DNA of 64,000 bases, from positions 1,860,001 to 1,924,000 of the forward strand of contig NZ_CP013480.3 of NCBI RefSeq assembly GCF_001465545.3. Reading direction: 5' to 3'. Within the stretch, counting starts at the first letter, position 1; the number at the start of each line of letters is the position of its first letter. A program made the translations under genes and the position numbers. Shown piece by piece: positions 8,834 through 17,121 of this stretch. The notes under the pieces were generated by a model. The model saw only the letters and a list, made by a program, of their open reading frames with translations. It searched no databases and was not told the origin of the DNA. Source of the stretch: Pandoraea norimbergensis. Its GTDB lineage: Bacteria > Pseudomonadota > Gammaproteobacteria > Burkholderiales > Burkholderiaceae.

Positions 8834-10210
8834 TCAGTAAGCAATGGCGAGCGGGGCGTCGGGCGGCTTGCGCTGCGGGTCCGGGGTGTCAGCCGAATCG
8901 GGGCCGCCGCGCAAGATCTTCAGCAGGTAATAGATGCCTGTGCCGAACACGAGGAAGTACGCGATCACCAGCACCAGCAGCGACACCTGCACCTGTTGTG
9001 CGCTCACGGGCGAGAGCGCGTTGGCGGTGCGCATCACGCCGTAGACCACCCACGGCTGACGTCCCGCTTCGGTCGTGACCCAGCCGGCGAGCAGTGCGAT
9101 AAAACCGGTCGGCGAGAGCCACAGCACGGCGCGAGCGAAACCGCGTGACGTGAACAGCTTGCCGCGCCGGCGCAGCCACACGGCGGCGATGGCCACGGCG
9201 ATCATCGCGAGGCCGAGGCCAACCATCACGCGAAAACTCCAGAACACCAGCGGTACGTTAGGCCGTTCGTCCTTCGGGAACTCCTTCAGGCCACGAATCT
9301 CGCCGTCCCAGCTATGCGTGAGGATCAGGCTGGCCAAATGCGGCACTTCCACGGCATAGCGCGTGGTCTCGGCCTTCATGTCGGGCCAGCCGAAGAGGTT
9401 GAGCGGTGTGCCGCCGGTCTTGGTCTCCCACAGCCCTTCCATGGCCGCGAGCTTGGCCGGTTGATGCTCACGCGTGTTCAGACCGTGCAGGTCACCCACG
9501 AACGCTTGCAGCGGCGCGAAGATCAGCAGCAGCCACATCGCCATCGAGAACATCGTCTTCACCGCCGGGTCGCGACGCCCGCGCAGCAGATGCCATGCGC
9601 CGGTGCCCGCGACGACCAGCGCGGCCACCACGAACGCGGCAATGCTCATGTGCGCCAGACGATACGGAAACGACGGGTTGAAGATCACGTCCCACCACGA
9701 CAGCACCACCACGCGCCCGTCGACGATTTCGTAACCCTGCGGGGTCTGCATCCAGCTATTCGACGCGAGAATCCAGAACGTGGAAATCAGCGTGCCGACG
9801 GCCACGCACAACGTCGCGCCGAAGTGCGCACGCGGGCTGACGCGGTTCCACCCGAAAAGCATGATGCCGAGGAAGCCGGCTTCGAGAAAGAAGGCGGTCA
9901 TCACTTCATAAGTCAGCAGCGGCCCGGTCACGGCACCGGCAAAGCTTGAGAAGCCTGACCAGTTGGTGCCGAACTGATACGCCATCACCACACCGGAGAC
10001 CACGCCCATGCCGAAACACACGGCGAAGGCCTTCGACCAGAACTTGCACAGGTCGAGATAGTGCTGCTGGCGTGTCTTGAGCCACATGCCTTCGAGCACG
10101 GCGATAAAGCTGGCCAGCCCGATGGAGACGGCGGGGAACACGATGTGAAACGAGACCGTGAACGCAAACTGAATGCGCGCGAGGTCGAGAGCTTCGGGAA
10201 CGACTGTCAT
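8834..10210 (-). CDS. cydA: Cytochrome bd-type ubiquinol oxidase subunit I
   Basis: A 458-residue subunit carrying the hemes and the quinol site. The family motif GWVTTEAGRQPWVVYGVMRT is present, as is the N-terminal RIQFAFTVSFHIVFPA with the axial His. The quinol loop after GLWETKTGG is short, as in CioA. The start ATG (10210..10208) was chosen because the family begins MxxxALxLARxQF; about 50 upstream in-frame codons are non-coding promoter. First gene of the cydA-cydB-DUF2474-(ybhB) unit. The upstream region holds three inverted repeats. Confidence 0.95.
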   Translation of the reverse strand: MTVVPEALDLARIQFAFTVSFHIVFPAVSIGLASFIAVLEGMWLKTRQQHYLDLCKFWSKAFAVCFGMGVVSGVVMAYQFGTNWSGFSSFAGAVTGPLLTYEVMTAFFLEAGFLGIMLFGWNRVSPRAHFGATLCVAVGTLISTFWILASNSWMQTPQGYEIVDGRVVVLSWWDVIFNPSFPYRLAHMSIAAFVVAALVVAGTGAWHLLRGRRDPAVKTMFSMAMWLLLIFAPLQAFVGDLHGLNTREHQPAKLAAMEGLWETKTGGTPLNLFGWPDMKAETTRYAVEVPHLASLILTHSWDGEIRGLKEFPKDERPNVPLVFWSFRVMVGLGLAMIAVAIAAVWLRRRGKLFTSRGFARAVLWLSPTGFIALLAGWVTTEAGRQPWVVYGVMRTANALSPVSAQQVQVSLLVLVIAYFLVFGTGIYYLLKILRGGPDSADTPDPQRKPPDAPLAIAY

Positions 10211-10439
10211 GATGCGCTCTATGTAAGTAGATGGCCCTGTCTTGTATGTATTTATTGATGGTATTTCACCATCTGTTTGCGTACATAGTAGGGCTTGCTG
10301 CATTGCAGCACGCGTGACAAGTCGTCGCATGTGGCGCAATGACGCGCCACAGCGATTCATCAAATAGCTAGCTATTTGTATGTTTTATAAGGAATTTATG
10401 TCGGCACCCCGTGCGACGTCATGTCACACGGGGCAGGGC
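10211..10439. promoter_or_regulatory. cydA upstream region with three inverted repeats
   Basis: This 229-bp gap holds three inverted repeats: TGCTGCA-T-TGCAGCA at 10296-10310; GTGGCGC-N6-GCGCCAC at 10331-10350; and a perfect 18-bp palindrome CAAATAGCTAGCTATTTG at 10361-10378. They lie 85-170 bp ahead of cydA, on its promoter side, and just after the end of the DUF1345 gene. The first is a good repressor or activator site; the last has no T-run and is more likely an operator than a terminator. Confidence 0.6.
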
Positions 10440-11099
10440 TCAACTGAGCAAGCTGGCCCCGATATTGATCGACAGGCCCAGGACGGCAAGATTGAAGAAG
10501 AACGAGAGGATGGCCTGCGCGAGCGTGGCGCGACGCATGCGGCGCGAGGAGAGACCGATGTCGGCGGTTTGCGAGGCGACGGCAATGGTGAACGAGAAAT
10601 ACAGGAAGTCCCAGTAGTCCGGGTCGCAGTCGCGATCGGGCCAGACCAAGGCGTAAGGCGATTCGGTATCGGTGAAGTACAGGCGGGCGTAATGCAGCGT
10701 GTAGATCGTCGGCACGAGAAACCAGCCGGCGATGAGTGTCGCGGCGGCAAACAGCACGTGTTCCGACGCCTGATGCGGCACGCCACTCTTGGCGTTCGCC
10801 AGTTCATGCACGATCGCCACCACACTTGCCAGCGCCGACAGGCAGACCACCGTGAGCACGATCACCGCGCTCTGATCTTCTTGTTCGGCAAAGCGCTCGA
10901 TGCTGCGCTTGGGCGCGGTGACCATCATGAACCAGATCATCGCCAGATACGACCACGCGCCCGCGTTCCAGCCAATCAACGTGCGCGTGACCGGGCTGAA
11001 ATGCCCCTGCACGAAGATGCCGACCAGCACGCCGATAGCAATAGCGATGAGCAGCCGGGGGTGGAAGCGAACCAGATGCGGAAAGAGCTTGGCGTTCAT
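10440..11099 (-). CDS. DUF1345 family membrane protein
   Basis: A 219-residue inner membrane protein with about five helices. The family features are the central DYWDFLYFSFTIAVASQTADIGLSSR segment and the hydrophobic C-terminus NLAVLGLSINIGASLLS. The ATG at 11099..11097 (MNAKLFPHLVRF) is preferred to the upstream in-frame ATG because it matches the family N-terminus. Function is unknown; the Tyr-Trp-Asp/SQTADIGLSSR region recalls ion-channel-like pores, but this is not established. It stands alone ahead of cydA. Confidence 0.85.
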   Translation of the reverse strand: MNAKLFPHLVRFHPRLLIAIAIGVLVGIFVQGHFSPVTRTLIGWNAGAWSYLAMIWFMMVTAPKRSIERFAEQEDQSAVIVLTVVCLSALASVVAIVHELANAKSGVPHQASEHVLFAAATLIAGWFLVPTIYTLHYARLYFTDTESPYALVWPDRDCDPDYWDFLYFSFTIAVASQTADIGLSSRRMRRATLAQAILSFFFNLAVLGLSINIGASLLS

Positions 11100-11218
11100 T
11101 GGCAAAGTCCGGACGGCGGCCGGGGAGGGCCGCCAGTGCACAGATTATCGCCCACGCACCCTCTCGAATGCACTCGCCATTCACTCGCCACCGTCACCCA
11201 ATATTTCCGGTGCCTTCG

Positions 11219-13042
11219 CTATCCCCGGGCGAGCACCATCAAAACGAAAATCGTGTTGTTGATGGCGTGCATCGTAATGGACGCGCTCAGGCCGTGGGTC
11301 TTCTTCGCGAGCCATCCGGTCGTGAGGCCGAACACAAAGAAGAACAGGAAATGCTTCGCATCAACGTGAACGGACGCGAAGATGAGTGCCTGCCAGACGT
11401 TGGCTGCAACGAAGCTCATATGGCGGGTCAGGCCGCCGAGCAGGCATCCGCGGAAGACGAACTCTTCGACGAAGGGCACCACCACCGCGATCAGCAGCAA
11501 CGCCAGCCCGGGGCCGCCCAACTGCGTTGCACTGCGCACGATGAAATCGTTCACGGTTTGGGGGGCTGTGGGGAACGCGTGGCGTGCGAACACCCATGCG
11601 CTGAGCGCGGCGAAGACAAGCAGCACGGCTGGCCAGATGAACCAACGCGCTTTCCATGGACCTGAGCCGAGCCACTGACGCCAGCCGAAGCGCCAGACCA
11701 TACGCGCCAGTGCCAGCGCGATGACGCCGAGCGTGATGAAGTGAGCGATGGCCAGCGTCGGTTGCGGGGGCGGCACGCCGGTGCCCGTGCCCAAAACGGC
11801 GGGCGGTGGCGCGATCTGTCCGATGACGAGGGCGGGAACCACCCACGAGGCGAAGCAGAACACGGCCAGTGCATACCACGCGTGGCGCAAGCCGATGCGC
11901 TCGAAGATCGCCGCGGGCGGACGGCCCTTGCGCGCCCTTACCGTGCCGACGTAGTGGGCCGGGAACATCAGAAGGCCCGGCGCCAACACGATGCAAACAC
12001 CGGTGGCCAACAGCGTCAACAGCAGCGTCGCGAAGACCGGACGCATGGCGGCGCCCGGATCGATCATCAGCAGGACGGCATACGAGCGTGCGAGTTGCCA
12101 GCGGTTGCCGGTGTCGTGTTCGAGCGAGGACTGAATCGCCGCCGCTGCCGCACGGCCGTCACGGGCGGCGAGGCCGACCGAGAGGCGCAGCGCACGGAGT
12201 TGCGTTGTCTCGGGGCCGCCGGGTTTGGATTCGGACAGCGCACGTTGGGCGCTGGCGACGTCACCCGCCTGAAGGTAGGCACGCGCGCTCGTATAAGGAT
12301 CGATTTTGAGGCCGGCTTCCTGCATGCGAACCAGCAGATCGCGGGCGGTCGTGCCCGGCAGCACATCGTGGGCCGTGTTGATGCGCCCGCTGGCCATCCA
12401 AGGCACCTTCGGCGCCGGGGCGTCCATCAACAAACGCTTCGCCTGTCGCTTGTCGCCGGTCATGGCGAGGTGGCGCACGGCGATCAACAGCACGGGCGTT
12501 TCCGGTGATAACTCGGCGGCGTCGACGGCCTGTATACCCGCGTTGCGCTTGTCCTGAACGGCTTCGTAGGCGTTGGCGAGCGCGGCGTGCAGGCGGGCGC
12601 GATCCTGCGGCGGCCATTGTCTGGCGTTGGGCAGAAGCGCCATGCCTTGCTCGACGGCCTCTTTGCCGTAGACACCTTGCAGCAGATACAGCGCCACTTC
12701 CGGCGCGTTGCTGAATTTGTCTTTCAGCGTTTGCCGGCAGGACTTGAGGTCCGCCTGCGCCTGCTCGGTCCAGTGCGAGTCCTCGGACCACGCGTAGTTC
12801 TGGATGAACTGACAGCGCGCCAACGCGAGCGCCGAGTCTGCGGGGCGGGCGCGAGCCGAGGCATCGAGCGTGGCGACGATCTCGCGATACTTGGCGAGCG
12901 AAGCGGCGTCGACCTGCCGGGTCATGGCGTCCTGATCCGGCAGCGCATTGCCCGAGGCTGGCGCAGCAAACAAAGGGGTGAACGAGGGAAAGCCGAGGGT
13001 GGCCAATGCCACGCAAAGAAGAAAGCGAGACAAGCGATGCAC
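11219..13042 (-). CDS. CPBP family intramembrane metalloprotease with long N-terminal extension
   Basis: A 607-residue protein. A signal peptide (to about residue 27) is followed by some 300 residues of Ala-rich helical repeats resembling TPR-type segments. Six or more membrane helices follow. The C-terminus holds the CPBP (CAAX protease and bacteriocin-processing) motifs: EE at 526-527 in FVEEFVFRG, Arg531, FASVH (His559) and HAINN (His592). CPBP proteins are membrane-embedded glutamic/metal proteases. Typical ones are 200-300 residues, so the extracytoplasmic helical half is an added domain. Start is GTG after GGGGAAA. Substrate unknown. Confidence 0.85.
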   Translation of the reverse strand: MHRLSRFLLCVALATLGFPSFTPLFAAPASGNALPDQDAMTRQVDAASLAKYREIVATLDASARARPADSALALARCQFIQNYAWSEDSHWTEQAQADLKSCRQTLKDKFSNAPEVALYLLQGVYGKEAVEQGMALLPNARQWPPQDRARLHAALANAYEAVQDKRNAGIQAVDAAELSPETPVLLIAVRHLAMTGDKRQAKRLLMDAPAPKVPWMASGRINTAHDVLPGTTARDLLVRMQEAGLKIDPYTSARAYLQAGDVASAQRALSESKPGGPETTQLRALRLSVGLAARDGRAAAAAIQSSLEHDTGNRWQLARSYAVLLMIDPGAAMRPVFATLLLTLLATGVCIVLAPGLLMFPAHYVGTVRARKGRPPAAIFERIGLRHAWYALAVFCFASWVVPALVIGQIAPPPAVLGTGTGVPPPQPTLAIAHFITLGVIALALARMVWRFGWRQWLGSGPWKARWFIWPAVLLVFAALSAWVFARHAFPTAPQTVNDFIVRSATQLGGPGLALLLIAVVVPFVEEFVFRGCLLGGLTRHMSFVAANVWQALIFASVHVDAKHFLFFFVFGLTTGWLAKKTHGLSASITMHAINNTIFVLMVLARG

Positions 13043-13306
13043 GCGTGATTTCCCCAGAATGTTGTTGTCGCCAACCGCCGCATTGGCGAACCGTCAGCCT
13101 GATTGGCTTAACGACCGATGGGGCGCGAACTGTAATGCGCCCGCCCGGGTTCGCGATTCACTGCTTGGAGGAAGTCCTCGGGAATCGCCGCCGGGCGTCG
13201 CTTGTCGCCGAGTACGGCGCGGCGCATGATAAGCAGCGCCTGAATGCCGATGTCAGGTGCACAAGAGGGACCGACAAGATCGTTGAGACAAGCGAGGTCG
13301 ATCACG

Positions 13307-14248
13307 ATGAACGCAAAATGGGAAGCCCTGCTGATCTGGTGGCAGCGGCGGCGCGAGAACGGGGCGTCGGACGGTGTGTACTACAGCACGATCATGTTGA
13401 TCGCGCTTGGGCTTGCGGTTCTTGTGATCTCGACGCGGGAGATGTCTGTCGTCCCAGCTATGCTCGTGATCGCCAAGTTCGCCCTGATCGGGTCAATACT
13501 GGCCCGGATGTTTCGAGAAAATCTGCTCGCCACTCTGGTGATGTGTGTGGTGACGGTGGCGATCGTCTCCGTGCTTTTCGTGCTGCTCGTTGTCTATTTG
13601 AGCTCGCGGGACCATGACCGTGTCAGCACCTTGCCCCCCGCGTTGTCGCTGCTGCACCCGAATGCCGATGGTGCAGAACTAGTCGACTACCGGTTGGGTG
13701 AACGTCTCGATGTGCCCGAATGCCCGAGCGCAGCAGGGAGTCTCCAGCGCAGCTATCAGGGGCCGGACGGCAGGGCATGCTTTCGTCATCTGACCAGTGA
13801 ACGCATCGGCAGCCCGTTGGGCACCGACGAGAATATCGTCGTGGACCGGCTCGATCTGGCGCGATTCGAAGTTTTCAGCGTGGTTCAGCCGGTTTGCGTT
13901 GCGCTACGCGATGGGCGCATCGTCGGCGTCGCCGTGCATGTCGCCAAGCACCGACGCTACGACGTACTGCGCTCGATGCAGGACACTTTCCTGCAGCCGG
14001 CGGCGCACGTGCGGTGGCAGGCCGTTGCCCGGAGCGACAGCTATTACGACCGGGATCTCTGGACATCGGCACACGTCAGAAGTGCGATGTACACGCTGAC
14101 GGTGCCGCCCGTTGGCCGTTCGGTGGGCTCTGTCGATTCGATGCTCGTGATGGAGTTGCCGGACGGGCCGCGCCCATTCGCGGCCACCCGCATGTCGCTG
14201 GGCGATTGCCCCGCCATTGCCCTCGACTATCAGCCCGACGCAAGTTAA
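13307..14248 (+). CDS. Unrecognised membrane protein
   Basis: A 313-residue protein I do not recognise. Residues 1-25 are basic and cytoplasmic-like, and three hydrophobic stretches follow (about 30-45, 50-65 and 72-100: NLLATLVMCVVTVAIVSVL). The remaining 210 residues look soluble and probably periplasmic, with several Asp/Arg-rich segments and a YYDRD motif. The ATG (MNAKWEALLIWWQRR) follows GAGG; earlier in-frame starts lack one. Codon use matches its neighbours. It stands alone, divergent from the CPBP gene. Function cannot be inferred. Confidence 0.7.
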   Translation: MNAKWEALLIWWQRRRENGASDGVYYSTIMLIALGLAVLVISTREMSVVPAMLVIAKFALIGSILARMFRENLLATLVMCVVTVAIVSVLFVLLVVYLSSRDHDRVSTLPPALSLLHPNADGAELVDYRLGERLDVPECPSAAGSLQRSYQGPDGRACFRHLTSERIGSPLGTDENIVVDRLDLARFEVFSVVQPVCVALRDGRIVGVAVHVAKHRRYDVLRSMQDTFLQPAAHVRWQAVARSDSYYDRDLWTSAHVRSAMYTLTVPPVGRSVGSVDSMLVMELPDGPRPFAATRMSLGDCPAIALDYQPDAS

Positions 14249-14458
14249 GCCACGTCAAGCCACGGTTTGCACGGAAATGCACGTCAATGGTGCGCCGCCG
14301 CATCGCGATGCGGCATTGTGCCCGTTGTGATGTCATGCCCGGCGCAGTGTTTCGCTGCTGAAAACAGCAGCCGCATGTGTTCCTTCATCTCAGGCAATGC
14401 CTCGAAAGCCATGATGCACGGCCTTCACGGCGAATTCTTCGCATCGCCGGCCTCCCCA

Positions 14459-14474
14459 TGGCACGCCAATTGCT
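14459..14474 (+). promoter_or_regulatory. Sigma-54 promoter for the nitrate transporter gene
   Basis: TGGCACG-CCAA-TTGCT matches the sigma-54 consensus TGGCACG-N4-TTGCW at every defined base, with the GG (-24) and GC (-12) elements correctly spaced. Transcription would start near 14485, giving a leader of about 165 bases before the transporter ATG. A sigma-54 promoter fits nitrogen control through NtrC, though I found no clear NtrC site nearby. Confidence 0.75.
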
Positions 14475-14538
14475 AATCCTTGCATAAGGCCAATGGCGGC
14501 TGAGTGAAGACAAGCGAATTTTCTGCACCGCATGAACG

Positions 14539-14626
14539 GCCTCGCGAGAGCGGGGCATTCGGGGCAACGGCGTCCCGAGGCAATAGGCCTGCTCACAGGC
14601 ATATCGCTTCGGGACGCCTTTTTTTT
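14539..14626 (+). promoter_or_regulatory. Putative ANTAR (NasT-type) antiterminator/terminator leader
   Basis: Two hairpins and a terminator overlap ahead of the nitrate transporter. Hairpin 1 at 14539-14556 has a 7-bp stem and GAGA loop. Hairpin 2 at 14559-14578 is TCGGGGC-AACGGC-GTCCCGA: a 7-bp stem with a six-base loop carrying A at loop position 1 and G at position 4, the ANTAR-recognised pattern. The 3' part of hairpin 2 (GGCGTCCCGA, 14569-14578) can instead pair with TCGGGACGCC (14609-14618), followed by eight T residues: a terminator 23 bases before the ATG. The two folds exclude each other, as in nas operon leaders where an ANTAR protein stabilises the antiterminator. Hairpin 1 lacks the canonical loop. 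Confidence 0.7.
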
Positions 14627-14649
14627 GGCATACGAACACGAGGGTTCCC

Positions 14650-16038
14650 ATGAGCACGCTCACGCAATCGTTGAAAAGTGGCAACTGGCGCGCGCTGGTT
14701 GCGTGTTTTCTTTACTTCGACACGGGCTTTACCGTCTGGGTGATGCTCGGCCCGCTGGCCCCGTTCATCGGCAAAGACATCGCGATGACACCGGCGCAGA
14801 CCGGCTTTCTCGTGGCCGTGCCGGTGCTTGGCGCGGCGATTCTGCGCGTGACACTGGGCAATCTCTATCAGGCCTTCGACGGCCGCAAGATCGCGTTGAT
14901 GGGGCTCACGCTGTCGGCAATTCCGTCGGTGGTGCTGTTGCTCATGCCGGGTACGCCGTCGTACACGTTGCTGCTCGTGTTGGGCGTGTTCCTCGGTATC
15001 GGCGGCGCGAGCTTCGCGGTGGCCTTGCCGATGGCGGGCAGCAACTATCCGCCGAAGGTGCAGGGCCTCGTGCTCGGGCTGGCGGCGGCCGGCAATATCG
15101 GCGCGGTGCTCGACGGCTTCATGTTCCCGGGGCTTGCCGAACAGTTCGGCTGGGCTCGTGCCGCAGGCGCTGCACTGCCGCTGCTGGCGCTTGCCGCGCT
15201 CGCGCTCGTGTTCTGGGCCAAGGATCAGGGCGTGAAGTCGGGCAGTGCGCCGCGCGCGTTCACGAGCTTCTTCATTACGGTGTTCGGTCTCGTGGCACTG
15301 GTGTTGTGCGTGCATGCCGGTGCGTTTGGCGAAGGCAAGGCGGGCGTGCTGCTGCTGCCGGTGCTCGGTGCGTTGCTCGCCATCGCCGTGTTGCCGCGCC
15401 ACTATCGTGGCGTGCTGGGTGAGCGCGATACGTGGGTCATCATGCTGGTCTACAGCATCACGTTCGGCGGCTTCGTCGGTATGTCGTCGTACGTGAGCAC
15501 GCTGCTCATCGCGCTGTACGGCATGCAACGCATCGAGGCCGGCTTGTTCATGGCGTTGCTCGCGTTCCTCGGCGCGTTGGTGCGCCCGATCGGCGGGCTG
15601 GTCGCCGACAAGATTTCGGGCGTGCGTGCGCTGGTGCTGCTGCTTGCCGCGATTTCGATCTGCGACTTCGTGTTTGCCGCGTGGATGCCGCCGCAAGGCG
15701 CCGGTATTGCACTGCTGGTGGTGATGTACCTGTGCTTCGGGCTGGGCAACGGTGCGACGTTCCAGTTGGTGCCGCAGCGCTGGCAAGGCAAGACCGGCCT
15801 GATGTCGGGCATCATCGGCGCGGCCGGTGGTATCGGCGGCTTTTATCTGCCGGTGATCATGGGCATGGCGAAGGAGTCGACGGGCAGCTATCAGATGGGT
15901 TTTGCCACGTTCGGTGCACTGGCGGGCGTGGCGTTCGTGCTGGTGGTCGTCTTGCGCACGCACTGGATGTCGTGGGCGTTGCCCAAGGAAGTGCCGGGCG
16001 GGGCGGTGTTGGCGGGCGGTGTCGCGCACGTCGAATAA
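14650..16038 (+). CDS. Nitrate/nitrite transporter, NarK/NasA family (MFS)
   Basis: A 462-residue MFS carrier of the nitrate-nitrite porter family with 12 predicted helices. Supporting motifs are the N-terminal FDTGFTVWVMLGPLAPFI, GGASFAVALPM in helix 5 and FGLGNGATFQLVPQRW in helix 11, the paired NNP signatures. The gene is preceded by a sigma-54 promoter and an attenuator-like leader, which argues for an assimilatory role (nasA-like) under nitrogen and nitrate control. No nitrate or nitrite reductase gene is in the window, so the enzymes must be encoded elsewhere. Confidence 0.88.
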   Translation: MSTLTQSLKSGNWRALVACFLYFDTGFTVWVMLGPLAPFIGKDIAMTPAQTGFLVAVPVLGAAILRVTLGNLYQAFDGRKIALMGLTLSAIPSVVLLLMPGTPSYTLLLVLGVFLGIGGASFAVALPMAGSNYPPKVQGLVLGLAAAGNIGAVLDGFMFPGLAEQFGWARAAGAALPLLALAALALVFWAKDQGVKSGSAPRAFTSFFITVFGLVALVLCVHAGAFGEGKAGVLLLPVLGALLAIAVLPRHYRGVLGERDTWVIMLVYSITFGGFVGMSSYVSTLLIALYGMQRIEAGLFMALLAFLGALVRPIGGLVADKISGVRALVLLLAAISICDFVFAAWMPPQGAGIALLVVMYLCFGLGNGATFQLVPQRWQGKTGLMSGIIGAAGGIGGFYLPVIMGMAKESTGSYQMGFATFGALAGVAFVLVVVLRTHWMSWALPKEVPGGAVLAGGVAHVE

Positions 16039-16188
16039 GGTTTCCGCAAACGCTGGGACGGCCCGTCAGTGCCATCGCGCGACGGGCCGAGTTGTTTTGC
16101 AGCACTGAGTAAGTGGCGGATCAAGCGACGCATCAAGCGACGCATCGAATAGACTGTCGGGCACGAATGGAATCCCGCAGGAGACATC

Positions 16189-17121
16189 ATGCGTCTGGGT
16201 GTGCCCAGCCTCTCGGCGTTGCAGGCTTTCGAGGCCAGTGCCCGACATCAGAATTTTGCGCAGGCCGCGCAGGAACTCGCCCTCACGCACGGGGCGGTTT
16301 GCAAGCGTGTGAACGAGCTGGAAGGACACTTGGGCGTGGCGCTGTTCGAGCGCGTGAAGCAGCGTTTGGTGCTCACACCAGCCGGGGCCGAGTACGCGAA
16401 ACGCATCCGCGTGCATCTTGACCAGATTCGCCGCGATACGCTCGACGTGGTGCAACAGGGCCGCGAAACCGAACTGGAAATTGCGGTTGGTGTGACGTTC
16501 GCTGCGCAGTGGCTGATTCCCCGGCTGGACGACTTTTACGCGAGCACGCGCGACGTGCGGCTGCATATCATCGGGCGCGACCAGCCGGTGTTCTTCGACG
16601 ACTCCGCCTTCGACGCCACGATCTACTTCAGCACGCGTTTATGGCCGGGCATGCCCGGCACGGCACTCATTACCGACGACACACTGATGCTGGTCGCCGC
16701 GCCTCGATTACTGGCAGGGCGATCGTTGCTATCGAACGACGAAATTGCGGCGCTGTCGTGGATTTGTGTGCGTGATCTGCCGCGCGCGTGGGACGACTGG
16801 CTGGCCACGCAAGACGCCGCGCAGTTGAAGCCCCAGCGCAGTGCGCAGCGCTACGACATGTTCATCATGGCGATCAACGCTGCCGTGGCGGGTCTGGGTG
16901 TGGCGCTGTTGCCGCGCGTGCTGATCGAGCGCGAACTGGCGAGCGGCACGCTGGTGCAGGCGCATGCGCACACACTCGCCAACCCGCAGACCATCTATTT
17001 CTCGTATCCCGCGCAACGGCGCGACTGGGCGCCGTTGCAGCAGTTCGACGCATGGCTGCGCCGTGCGGTTGACGACTATCGCGCGGCCAGATCGGGGCTT
17101 TCGCGCAGCACCTGCTCGTAG
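16189..17121 (+). CDS. LysR family regulator, GcvA type
   Basis: A 310-residue regulator with the GcvA-like opening PSLSALQAFEASARHQNFAQAA and the helix-turn-helix at about residues 18-50. The remainder is the effector-binding domain, with ARTYF-type hinge replaced by family-normal residues. A weak AGGAGA site precedes the ATG. It converges on the class II aldolase gene and the two coding ends overlap by 46 bases. Target unknown; the converging aldolase is the nearest candidate. Confidence 0.88.
   Translation: MRLGVPSLSALQAFEASARHQNFAQAAQELALTHGAVCKRVNELEGHLGVALFERVKQRLVLTPAGAEYAKRIRVHLDQIRRDTLDVVQQGRETELEIAVGVTFAAQWLIPRLDDFYASTRDVRLHIIGRDQPVFFDDSAFDATIYFSTRLWPGMPGTALITDDTLMLVAAPRLLAGRSLLSNDEIAALSWICVRDLPRAWDDWLATQDAAQLKPQRSAQRYDMFIMAINAAVAGLGVALLPRVLIERELASGTLVQAHAHTLANPQTIYFSYPAQRRDWAPLQQFDAWLRRAVDDYRAARSGLSRSTCS

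Noticed and set aside
10361..10378. Terminator of the DUF1345 gene
   Set aside because: The 18-bp palindrome has no loop and no T-run; an operator is the better reading.
13108..13305. 65-residue minus-strand frame between CPBP and the unknown membrane gene
   Set aside because: No start signal or recognisable sequence, and it lies in the divergent promoter region.
14593..16029. Long open frame opposite the nitrate transporter gene
   Set aside because: It has the Arg/His/Gln-rich make-up typical of an antisense frame in GC-rich DNA, with no domain; the plus-strand gene is a full NarK-type carrier.
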